Below, one piece after another: positions 49,449 to 59,432 of a stretch of 64,000 nucleotides of DNA. Position numbers and translations under genes: made by a program. The stretch lies in contig RSEE01000070.1 of NCBI GenBank assembly GCA_003971905.1, forward strand, positions 297,305 through 361,304, written 5' to 3'. Within the stretch, counting starts at the first letter, position 1. Each line of letters starts with the position of its first letter. Under the pieces are notes generated by a model. That model ran no database searches and was not told the DNA's origin. It saw only the letters and a program-made list of their open reading frames with translations. This DNA comes from Moniliella sp. 'wahieum' (lineage: Eukaryota > Basidiomycota > Moniliellomycetes > Moniliellales > Moniliellaceae).

Positions 49449-50925
49449 TCATATGCGAAACGCTTTGGCTGGACAAAGGAGACACACCGCATGGACGCCA
49501 TACTGGTGTAGTGGCGCCGGTAGCCCCACAAGTCCGGAACCTTCGGGTTCATCGTTCACGTTCATTCCGTGCAATATTCCATCCTGGCGGACAGGAATAT
49601 TCGCTAGCCTCTGTAGCTCATGCATCATGTGCAATGCAATACATACCAACTGCCTGTTCTCTGGTCTAAACACCGTGCCCGCCAGACCGCATATCGGGTA
49701 TTCTGTAACCATATCATTTACAGAACTGAAGGCTGTGTGGGACAAAGAAACGCAGCGCTAAACTGATCTGTTCGTCCAGCGTGCGTTGCTTGTTAGCGTT
49801 AGCGCCATCCCGTTTAAGGAACCGCAGGGGAAACACCAGGATATCAGGACCCTCTGGTGCCCGCCATCCGTTCCCATACCCGAGGATGCGCATTTGGATA
49901 CGGATGAACGCGGTAGACATCCGAACGGTGAACCATCTCCATTGAGGCTCGCAGTCAATTCCTTCCAGTTCCCAAGCACCTAACCTGCTGTATTGGTGGC
50001 ATAGTATCCTCGCGTCGTCAAAACCAACGGGAAAACGATTCTTGGGTACGTCCCTGGTACTTGGCGTTCTTGTCGCATTCTGTTTGTTCCAGCAGCCGAA
50101 GTAACTCAAAGGTGTCGCGGTGCTTTCATATACCACCACGCGGTACGCAGCTTGTACCTCCTGTGTTCCCGAGTCGCAAACACCTCCGCGCCTGATTGCT
50201 CCAGGTCCCATCACGCGATAGTCAGTGTGTATTGCCTTCCTCCCACGCCTCGCCTCATCCTTTTCCTCCACAGTGGGCTCGTTGTGGACGTGGTTGTCAG
50301 GGATGGAGGCACGAGCTGTGGAGAAGACTCCCGCACTACCTCAGCAATGCGCCAAAATTGTGGACTGTGTGCTGGTGCAAGCCACGATGTGCTCGAGCGA
50401 GGACATGACGCCACACTTGCACATGTTGCCCGTGGAGCGCCACAGCGTGCGGACCTGGAGACCAACCTCTACCTGATTGTCGGGAGCCGGAGGCACGGGG
50501 CTGATGGAATTGAGGAGAGCCGAATGTGGCTCGGGTTGTTGTGCTCGACCACATTGTGACCGACGGCATCGTCAAAAGCTTCTGGAGCAGTAGTAGTTGT
50601 CGGCTCTTCTACCACATCCTCCGAACAGCGCTGGCGTTGCTTCGTGCTTGCGTTCTCCGTCAGCGTGCGTGCTCCAGATCGGTCAATATAACTGTGGTTC
50701 GTTGACCTCGTTGGCCGCAGCAGTGCGTGGGGCGCAATATAACGAGTAAAGCCGGCTGCGGCATCCTCCTCTCAGAAAAGGCAAGCTGATGAGCATGTCG
50801 GAATGGTCGTCCTTTGTACCTTGGGATCCTCGTCGCCCTGGATCCGTCTGAACACCGTGCAGATGAAGTATATATACTGCAACCGTCCCGTTCTCCTTCC
50901 AAAAAGTACACCAGGCCATCAGCAC
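49449..50925 (-). pseudogene. unrecognised protein-like reading frame, probably decayed
   Basis: I do not recognise a family. On the minus strand a frame runs from about 50925 with LMAWCTFWKENGTVAVYI. It then passes through in-frame stops to DNQVEVGLQVRTLWRSTG (near 50480) and an uninterrupted 185-codon part (50271-49714) containing RVVVYESTATPLSYFGCW and GIDCEPQWRWFTVRM. After one shift, a 90-codon part with NRQLVCIALHMMHELQ follows near 49650. The wide use of Trp, Cys and His is protein-like. Unlike neighbouring genes, its defects are mostly stop codons rather than one-base indels, which suggests true decay of a gene or mobile element. Confidence 0.3.
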
Positions 50926-51446
50926 GACGTCGTAGAACGATCAGAAAACCTGGTGGCTCCCACCACTCTCCAAGCTATATGTGGCACCAGAGTGTATGTG
51001 GATGAACGTTGCGGCCCGAAAGCGATGAATTCGAGGGATCTCTCCAAACGAACTAGATCTTTTCTCACCTATATAGCATTTTCCTTACCGTGGTGGTCAA
51101 GTGATCTGGGGTGCTTCCTTGTGTTGGAGAGGAGGGCAGTGCTACCTGACATTCGCACGCCAGCACCTTCCTCCTTCCGCAAAATGAAATGAGCATCGTG
51201 ACAGGCATTATCAAATGCTTACATAATGAGAGCCCGTTGGCCCGCTCGGGAGAGCGGCAGGGCGATGGAGATTGAATATTGACGGGTTTCCCACGCCAAT
51301 ACGTACATTTCAAAACCGCCGTCCCCCGAACTTGCGCAGCGCAGTTGGTCCTAGCGGGCCATTCACTCGGCCCTTTCAGCTCCACAGCACGCAGTATTGC
51401 GCCCGTTGCAGGTACGCACGCCTCTCCTTCCACCTCTTCTCGCCCA
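50926..51446. other. intergenic, no gene recognised
   Basis: Short frames on both strands without matches. A further part of the 49449-50925 frame may extend here. Confidence 0.35.
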
Positions 51447-51957
51447 TGTTGCGCCGTCGGCAGCCGCCACCGCAGCCGCCCCGGGCACCTCATCCCCCTG
51501 ATGCAGAGCCAGCGGCGGAGCCAGATGCGATCCCCCTTCGACCCCTCGGCCGCTCCAGTGGCGTGGACAATGCCCCTGCTCCTACCCGGCCACCACCGAC
51601 GGCGATGGCGAGCAGGGGCCGCCTTTGCCACAGGACGACGCCTTGGGAGAAGAGTGGACGTGGGAGACGTTTCCCTTCTCGGACATTCTCGCTGCTTCCT
51701 TTGACGGCTTTGCGAATCCAATCGCCCCAACCAAGGCGACCAGGATGAATGGGAGTGGGACGTAAGGCGGTACACTGACCCTTCGCCGTGTTGTGGGTCA
51801 TTGTCTTTCTCGGCTTTGTCTTTGGGTTTTCCCACAGGTTACTTTCCCCCTTCTTGGCTGGACCTGGCGACACACTCTTGGCTACCCCTTTCAACCCGCC
51901 TTCAATCTCTCCGCCCCGACCAACAGCAACGTTTCCCTCTCCCCCTGCACTCTCCCG
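51447..51957 (+). CDS. acidic Pro-rich protein segment upstream of, or fused to, the YjbQ-like gene
   Basis: No family recognised. From ATG 51447 the product is MLRRRQPPPQPPRAPHPPD. After one break it becomes acidic and aromatic: DDALGEEWTWETFPFSDIL, then DQDEWEWD, ending at a GT-AG intron (51762-51837). The next exon reads either YFPPSWLDLATHSWLPLSTR or, in another frame, runs without a stop into the YjbQ-like ATG at 51964. So it may be the N-terminal part of that gene, or a separate short gene ending near 51957. The true frame of exon 2 is undecided. Confidence 0.4.
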
Positions 51958-51963
51958 CGCGCA

Positions 51964-52453
51964 ATGCCCTGGCAAACCGAGTTCACCCTTCCCTCCCATA
52001 GCAAGGGCGTGCACCTCGTCACATCCGACGTGGAGGAAGCAATTGCCCGGGTTTGCGCTCGACTCAGATTGGCCTGTTGCACTTGTTTATCAAGCACACA
52101 TCGGCGTCGCTTGCGCTTGGAGAGAACTGGGACAGTGACGTGCGCACGGACATGGATCGCGCCCTGGACCCATTGTGCCTGAGCAAGGTAGTATCAATGG
52201 GACCACATTGACGAAGGTACGTGCTGCTTACTTGCAGGTTTTCTTTGGATATTTTGCAACGCCCCAACTAATCTCCCATTTGTGTAGGTCTGGACGACAG
52301 TGTCTCGCACACCAAGAACGCGTTGTTTGGATCCAGCATCCAGATCCCCATTACTAATGGTCGGCTCAACTTAGGTACCTGGCAGGGTATCTATCTGGCC
52401 GAATTCCGGCGCATCACTCACAGACGCCGCATTGTAGCACCATCCTTCCATGA
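51964..52453 (+). CDS. YjbQ/UPF0047 family protein
   Basis: Small conserved protein of the YjbQ family; bacterial members can show weak thiamin-phosphate synthase activity, and the physiological role is unclear. The product starts [20 protein letters not shown]. After one break the strand-rich core reads [20 protein letters not shown] and [16 protein letters not shown], then YQWDHIDEG is split by an intron (52217-52287). [38 protein letters not shown] and an end RRIVATILP close it. HTSAS and LGTWQGIYL are the family's hallmark motifs. At least three one-base losses are present. The stop TGA at 52451-52453 assumes the last of them. Length of about 140 residues is normal. Confidence 0.85.
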
Positions 52454-54603
52454 TTGTCACGCCAAATCTTTGGACACGGCCGGGGGGGGGGTAGCACGGG
52501 ATGCCTCACTTCTTGAAAATCCAGTCGCTTCTGGCTTTGATCTCGTTCATATGCTCTGTCTGAGCCCTCATTTGAGTCGAGCCGGGCGCCCTGATTGGTT
52601 TCATCATCCATGCCACCCTTGCGTGCCCCCGGCCTCATTGTCCAAGCCCACTATGCATTTTTTGCCACAGTCCACTTATCTTGCACTCGACCTGATGAAT
52701 TCCCCAGTGCTGGTGGACGGACCCAGCAGCATGGAAAATGCATCCATTGATATTGTCCATACTCTCCAAACTAGTTGTGGTCTGCCTGGGCGATGGTGAT
52801 TGCGTGGCACGTGATGCGTGGTCGCAGCAGTCCCGCTGGATGAGTTCCTGGTGGAGTTTTACCTGGTGATGTGACCGGATCCCGATGCCAAGCGAGACAG
52901 CAATCAAGAACTGGGCCAATAGACGATAGGGATTGATTGCTGGTGAGCGATAGTAGAGAGTAGCGGAGAGGGAGGAGGAGGAGGGAGTGGAAGAGGGAAA
53001 ACTAAGAGCTACGACTGCCGGGGCTGCTAGATAGGAGGCCAGTCAGCCAGCCACATTTCCGCCCGAGCGGAACTAGCGGAGCTAGCCGCTGGATTGAAGT
53101 GGCTGGGAGCGCCAGAGTCCGGCTATGCCTTTGGCACACCGCACTAGTGTCCCAACACTGGCCTAGTATAGCCCTCTCAGATCTCATTGTTCAGTGTGGT
53201 GATGCACCGTTTGCTAGAGTGCGACTTGGGCACTAGCGATCCTATGGATCAGCTGCAAAGCAGCGTTCAGACAAGGCGCGAAGGCAAAGTGGTGAGCCAC
53301 CCAAGTCTTCAAAAGCAACGTTTGAAGGGATAAGGAGACAGGAGGGAGAAGGGAGATGGAGCGAGCAAGGCGTGCGCGGCCTGCGAGCGGAATTCTTCCG
53401 CAGCGAGCGTCACCGATCTACTGAGGGCCGTGCAGGGGAATCCTAGCACTAAGTACCCTCTAACACCATTCGCTGGTACCACGGTCGTCATAGCTGGCAA
53501 TGAATAGCCTGTCGTTTACCCAACTTAATCGATAATCCTGCATCGGTTTTGCGATTTGCTCTTTTTTTGCCAGCCCCCAAGCCCATTAGGTGCGTTGTAG
53601 CAGGGCTTGGATCCGTTCCAGGTCGCCATTATATGGATCGATCCGGCGGATGTAATTTAGCATCCACAGTGTGGCAGTTCTATCCACAGTCTCCAGCAAA
53701 TTCATTTGGGTACTAACCGGCCACCTGTCAGTATGGTCCCCGGCACATTCGCCTGGACTCGTTCTGTCCGCGCTCCTCGTTCTCTATGCGACCTTCGATC
53801 ACATTCTGCTGCTGCCTACCGCACCACGCCTCCTTACCCCCCACCGCCCCCCACACCCCCCCAGGCCCGCATCGCAACTGTTCAGCTGGCGTCCACGTTT
53901 GCCTCCCTAAGTCAAAGCGCGGCACGCATCCAAAATGCGGCATGCGTCCAACAACTTCTCCAGAACGCCGCCGTCTCCCAGCCAGGGCAGGCCACCTTGC
54001 TTGCCCTTCCGAGATGGCGCTAGTTAGCTACAAATCTCAGGTTCTGCACCGATCGAATCTGTCCTCGAGTCGATCTCTACCGATGCTCTGCGTCTTCCAA
54101 TGAACCGGCCTTGTCACTTGCCCGGAAGTTGACCACGGGCTGCGGACGCTCGGCGTTCTTGTCTCTCTTCCCTCACCGTTTTGCCTTATCGCCCTTGACT
54201 CATCCGATCCTGTCTTTGTCCTTTTGACAGCTCGGCTATAAACGCAGGCCAGTGCCGGATTCACTCCTGGATGGATTATCGATTATCGTCCATTTCCCTC
54301 ATCTCGTTCTTGGTTGTCTGGTGAGGAGCCACACTTAAGGGATCAAAACTCGTTTATGGTGCAGGGCCATATATGTCAATAACAAAATAACAATGACGAA
54401 AGAAGAGAAGCACAAGTTGAGTATAGATTGAACGGCGTAGAACTGTAAGAACTTGTTGGAGCAAGGTGTATTAACATATTGTAGTTTAGCACTTTTCACG
54501 AGAGCGGTCCCCCGGTGAGTAGACCTCGAACGAGTGAGTAAGCAAGACCATTTTCATGGCACGCGCAATACCGCAGGCTGGATTTCTTCACCTTGTCAAC
54601 GAC
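52454..54603. other. 2.1 kb spacer, one possible small gene
   Basis: An intact plus-strand frame from ATG 53733 to TAG 54021-54023 (96 codons) encodes a Pro-rich start and an amphipathic end (TVQLASTFASLSQSAARI). It is GC-richer than its surroundings and could be a real small gene, but no family is recognised. The rest shows nothing. Confidence 0.35.
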
Positions 54604-56342
54604 TCACGGGGTAAGAACTGGCGGTGGCTGTGGAACGCTGGTAGCAGCAGAGCTCGTAGCGCTCGCAGTAACCGTGATACCACCTGCAGCCGTGAGTGGG
54701 CCATCACCGTCGGGCCCCATGTAAGTCGCGGTCGCCACCCCCCCTGTACCAGATGCAACAGGGGCTGAGAAGAGGGGGTTGCCCAATCGATCCCTGCGCC
54801 TGTTACTGGCTCGGTCGTTTCGAAGACATCGGTGGTGAAATCCCAAAGGGACTGGGCAACCTGGGTGTTGGAGATGAACGATGCATTCACTGGCATGGTC
54901 TGGGCCGTCGTACCGTTTTTAAGCGCAGCAATCCCAACTTGAGGGCCTTGCGGGCCCACTTGAAAAGCAGTAAAGTATGACTTGAGAAAAGTATCTCCCA
55001 GAATGAAATTGGGAGCGTCATCACCCAAATCTGGACCGGCAAAAATGGCACCAACGCACATTGTACCCTCGTCGTCGGCCGGACCGTGGCTGAAATCAGC
55101 GGGATCGATTGGGTATACCGTTCCACCCAATGTGAACGACAGCTCCACCTGGGTTTCACAAGGGAATGCGAAATTCTGGGCTGATGAACTTGATGAACCA
55201 CCATCACCCTGGATAGTGGTTGCCCCAGGGATAGCGTTATACACGGCTAATGCCACGTCCGGTGGCACACTGATCAAACTTGTTCCTTTTGACAGAAAAC
55301 CACACAAACAAAAGGTCAGCACCTGAAAAAAAGCTGGCAGCGCCACAGATACCAACGGTTAGAGAAGAGGATGAACCTACCTGAGTCCATGAGCGCCCAC
55401 GACTGCTGCAAAGGAGCAGTACTCTCACCCAATGTGATTGCGTCCAGGGGGATAGCCCAATGAACATTTTCCACCGTTTGATCCAGTTAATGTCGCCCGA
55501 ATACTGACTGGCGTCAATCTCGCCTAAGGTGAAAGTGCCTCCTGGTGTCTCATCGGTATCGTTCTGAACAGCTGGGTTGCGTGCCATTTGAAATGAAAAG
55601 GCCGGAGTGATGGAGTGCAACTCGGCGAGCACCATCCAGAACGGAGTAATGCCCATGGTGCCCAATCCAGGAAGACCCATGCCCATGAGACCTGAATTGG
55701 GTGGAAAGAAGGGACTCTGGGTCATGTCGGATGCGACACAAAGGAAAGAGAATCGACAACAGATCCTGCCAACTCAACGCGATCCGAGACCAGGGTCCCC
55801 TGGGCGTCGCCTTTGCCATACGAATCCTCCCAAGGCTCGTTTGAATACTCTAGCGTCGTGGAATCGCCCGTAACAAACTTGGTGTAGGGGCGGCACGAAT
55901 CGCTGGCGCATTGGTCGCTGACAATCCACAAATCGGAACTTCCCGTGTCGAGTACGACTTTCAGAGTTTGAGGGGGGGTACCAAAACTCACGGGGGCGTA
56001 GTAAGCGATGTCGGGTCCGGTGTCGGTCAGCGCAGTACGCTGGCGCTTTGATAGGAGATCAGGAGTTCCCTGGTTGGCACGAGCGGTAGCAGGAGCACCA
56101 TTGCGTTTCTGATACTTGGCCTGTAGGCGCGCGACCTCGGCCTCGAAGCGGGCGACAGACTCGCGCGCGCTTAGATGACCGCGCTTGCCGTTGGCGTGAG
56201 CGTTAGAAGAGGAGCGATGCAAGGGCATGGTCAGACGCTTGAGCGGTTGGGGCTTGCTGGTTTGCTCCTGCCCCATGGGCAAGGCGCCAACCCGAGCGCT
56301 CGCGGCAATATAGGCGAAGATGACGAACAAAGCGAGGCGCAT
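54604..56342 (-). CDS. secreted aspartic protease, pepsin (A1) family
   Basis: Extracellular acid endopeptidase. From ATG 56342 the product starts MRLALFVIFAYIAASARVGAL (signal peptide). A propeptide with ARFEAEVARLQAKYQKR follows and the mature start near LSKRQRTALTD. The first catalytic Asp is in VVLDTGSSDLWIV (near 55945). The second is in ALMDSGTSLIS, whose glycine codon is split by the intron 55286-55380. SFGTPPQTLKV and NFILGDTFLKSYFTAF are further family landmarks. A Ser/Thr/Ala-rich tail ends SVPQPPPVLTP at TGA 54604-54606; no GPI signal is seen. A TATA-like atatatag on the minus strand near 56390 is about 50 bp upstream. At least four one-base breaks. Confidence 0.92.
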
Positions 56343-57674
56343 TGGAGTGTGGCTGTGAGCGAGGCGTCGCGGGGCAAAGCACGTTCGACTATATATCGAT
56401 GGAGGGCTGGCTGGTACTACGGTGCGGGCATCAAAAGGGAGGGTTCACAAGAGCAGCTGCTGCGGAGACGAGCTGGATGTGAGACGTCAGTATGTACATA
56501 CCTTGCGAACCAACGAAGGGCGTGACAGTGCCGAGTCCCGATTGGCTGGGCCTCTGCTGGGGCTGCGCACTACCGCAGTCGGATGTCTCGGCGTGCAGCG
56601 CCGGACGCACCGAGACGCTCGGCGCAGCCGCGCAGTGTCCGGCACTGGGCGCATTGCTGGGGCCGATGTCGAAGCCGAGGGAGGGCGAACGGAGGTGCCT
56701 GGACGTGCTTGGCGCTGGAAGGACTACAAACACAGGTCAGATGTGCATCGACGGTCGACACAGCCGCCCTGCCGGCGAATAAGGCGCCTAAAAAGCCAGG
56801 AACAAGAGGCTACGTCATGCATCATGCACCATGATGCATGAAGGGGGGCTCAGAAACGAGATAATAGGACTCTCACAGCACTTGGACGCACTCGGTGTAG
56901 TCCTGACTAGTGACTTTTAGCGGTTAGCGGAATAGGGTCCTTTGCGCCTCAGTGCCTCAGGGCGCCTTCTCTATTAATTAGCGCTTATCGAATATCGGTT
57001 ATCGGTTGCCAATTATATCTCGATTGCTTGGGCATGGCGCAACCCCCCTGTTTTTCTTCCCCGGAGATGGGATGGAATACTGAGCACACGGTGTACTTGA
57101 CTCCTACAGGCGTCAGGCTGACGCCTGAGGTAATTATAATTCTCTGACAGGCTGAGTTTCCCACCATGATTCAAGCCAGCTGCCGACTATGAAGACAATG
57201 CCAAGCAGTTCTGATTTCTATAGTTGTACTGCCCGGTTTCACGTCGGGCCGGTAAGTGTAAGCACATGGGTGATGTGACGTCAACCCAAAGGCAAAAGAT
57301 CGCGGAGGCCAAGTGAGCACATCCCACTATATATACTGACACCATATAATGTCTTGAAGCCTTTTAAGGCGTGGACAACGAAACACTGCGCCTATAAACC
57401 GGCCTGCTCACCCACAGCCTGTGTGTTGCTTGCTGGTACCAAACCCGGTTAGGAAACGAGAGGACCGCACGGCTGCGGACTTTGTATATGAAATTTCCAT
57501 GTTCTGTGGCTCTTAGGGTTTAAAGCATGTTGTTTTCCTATATGGGACATTAATTCCTTAGTGTTTTCCCAGAATCAGCGCCGTAGCATTCATCTATTTG
57601 CCAGTATAGTGCATCCGCTTGGAAATATCCATAGTGAGAAGGCAGAACCTGGGGGAAATAGTGAGGAAAAGAGA
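56343..57674. other. intergenic upstream of the protease
   Basis: A GC-rich patch at 56430-56790 is open on both strands for about 100 codons, unassigned. A TGCA-core array lies at 56816-56840. The remainder is AT-richer without a recognised gene. Confidence 0.4.
56816..56840. repeat. TGCA/CATG palindromic words
   Basis: Catgcatcatgcaccatgatgcatg; an inverted arrangement of the TGATGCA word found at 49149. Confidence 0.7.
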
Positions 57675-57751
57675 GGCTCGAAGTGGAAATCGAATCCATG
57701 AAACCGCCGATTGTGGTCAGGGATGCATTACCATGACTACGCTATCGAGCC
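57675..57751 (-). tRNA. tRNA-like locus, degenerate or mis-sequenced
   Basis: On the minus strand the ends GGCTCGA and TCGAGCC form a perfect seven-base acceptor stem. TA and a D arm GCGT/ATGC follow, with an A-box-like TAGCGTAGTCATGGTAA. A T arm with loop TTCGATT and a four-pair stem (TGGA/TCCA) is present. The anticodon arm is poor: CTGA/TCGG closes a six-base loop CCACAA. Adding one lost T would give a CAC anticodon (valine), but that is speculative. One extra base sits between T stem and acceptor. No CCA is encoded, as expected. It could be a tRNA pseudogene. Confidence 0.4.
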
Positions 57752-58430
57752 GCGATAGTAGGAGCAGCTGTAGGATCACAAAGTCTCCCCTGCGAAAGCA
57801 CAAACCAAAAGGGTAGAAGGCGAACAAGGCAGACAATCTCCTCCACTGTTATTATAGCTTGCATGCTAGCTACTAATATATCAGCGCCACTGATGTTCCA
57901 GTGCTCGACTATATACCCAACAGAGAGAGTCTTGTCTTCGTCGCTGGTGGTCGATACACCTGCTTCACAGTTGATGCAGCATTCCTATTCAGACTCTTCA
58001 TCTTAGTTGGTAGCGTCCAAAACAGATGCGTGGGACGGGGGAATGGTCAGCGTAATGAGCCTACGCCGTCTCGCGCCCTCCTGGCGGAATGATGAAGGAG
58101 CAGCACCCACAGCAGCCCGGCGACGTTGAGCTATAACTTGGATCGTGTGTCGACATCGCGCTGCTCTGTGCTCGCTTGTCCCAGGCGCAAATCGAGGTTG
58201 CCGTGGCCATTTGGAGGGGTTTTCAATGCGTACTCCCCCAGGACATGCTTGAGATGTGCAACGTGCCGATGAATATAGTACCGATTCAAACCAAGATTTG
58301 GTTGATGCCGATGGCTTTTGAAGTAACGTATCCTCTGTCAGGCAATGCACGCGCGGTTAGCCTCGAGCAACCATTGAATCGCCAAATGCTTTGCGGAGGG
58401 GGAGTGCCAAGCGTTCGTTTGGCCCTGATC
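57752..58430. other. spacer after the karyopherin fragment
   Basis: Minus strand stays partly open (LEANRACIA, GYVTSKAIGINQ) but matches no karyopherin part I know. No gene called. Confidence 0.35.
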
Positions 58431-59061
58431 TCAGCCAAGCATTGAGCGCTCAGATTCGCTGCACCGGGGGGGCAAGGCAATTGCACGAATCCGCCGTTTC
58501 TTCCAGCTTGCCCAAGTCGCGAACAGAGAGGATACGCACGTCCAGACTGGTGGATCCGAGAGGGTAGCGGTCAACAGGCTTGCCACCTGCACCTCTGTCA
58601 CGCCCCATCCCTCGTCGACAGGAAGCAGCTCCAGAAGGACATAAAGAAGACCCAGAGCTGAAGCCTTCTGTTCCTGGCTACCCTGTTCAATGTGCTGAAT
58701 CAAACTTGGGACCAGCTGGGGCCACGCACCATCCGCCAGCTCAACAAATCGCCCCGACCACCTGGGCCACCCACGAGCGCAGATTCGAAGGCAGCGACGC
58801 TTCTTCCACTGGCAGCCAGACGAAGTAGCCTGACTTTCATGCCCTCCCGCATATCGGAAGACAATGTGGACCATGCTTCGGGCACGCGTTTCTGTAGCCC
58901 CAACGCAGCACTTTGCCGCACACCATCTTCGGGAGCCTCGATCAGGATCTGGTACAACGCAGGCACCAAGGCAGGGTCGCTGGCCAGCGCGCCCAATCCC
59001 TCCTCCGCCGCCTTGACTGTGGCAGTGTCGGGTGGAGTGTCTGGCCGAGCAGCGAATGCAT
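58431..59061 (-). pseudogene. N-terminal fragment of a Kap123/importin-4-like karyopherin
   Basis: From ATG 59061: MHSLLGQTLHPDTATVKAAE, the N-terminal import-receptor domain. HEAT-type helices follow: ALYQILIEAPEDGVRQSAAL, then GLQKRVPEAWSTL, then FVELADGAWPQLVPSLIQHI and KASALGLLYVLLELLP. This pattern (VRQxAAxxLxKRV...W, then the GxWPxLxPxLxQ helix) is typical of importin-4/Kap123. Those proteins have over 1,000 residues; here similarity fades after about 200 and the frame ends at 58431-58440. It is either a truncated pseudogene or a gene cut by rearrangement. An upstream ATG at 59207 leads through a poly-T tract and is less likely the start. Frame breaks as elsewhere. Confidence 0.6.
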
Positions 59062-59432
59062 CGCCACACGTACTCGGGAGCCGCAGCCGTGATGAGAAGA
59101 GGCGGGACGACGGTGCCAGGAGGCGGACCGAAAAAGTCAAGTCGGCAGGTGTTGTTGTTTTCTGCCGGCTGCCCAAAAAAAAAAAAAACACACTCACCAA
59201 TTGACATTTCTGTCTAACAGTTTACCTCCAGTTTTTAGTCGCGCCTGGCTTAATTTACCCTGTCTGTGCTCAGTCATCCAAGTCATCGCAGGCCACCGCC
59301 GACATCATTTTAGCGACTCGCCTCGGACATCTCGGCCCTCTCCTCTCCCCACACCCTCCACCGTTTGTGCCGGCGTACATGTCGGCCCATTCTAATACAT
59401 TCATCATACCTTCTGGAAACAGAGAATCACAA
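59062..59432. other. spacer between karyopherin fragment and acyl-CoA ligase
   Basis: Contains a 14-15 base A run near 59174-59188 and no gene. Confidence 0.45.

Noticed and set aside
54604..56342. GPI-anchored yapsin-type protease
   Set aside because: The tail is Ser/Thr/Ala-rich but ends without a hydrophobic GPI signal.
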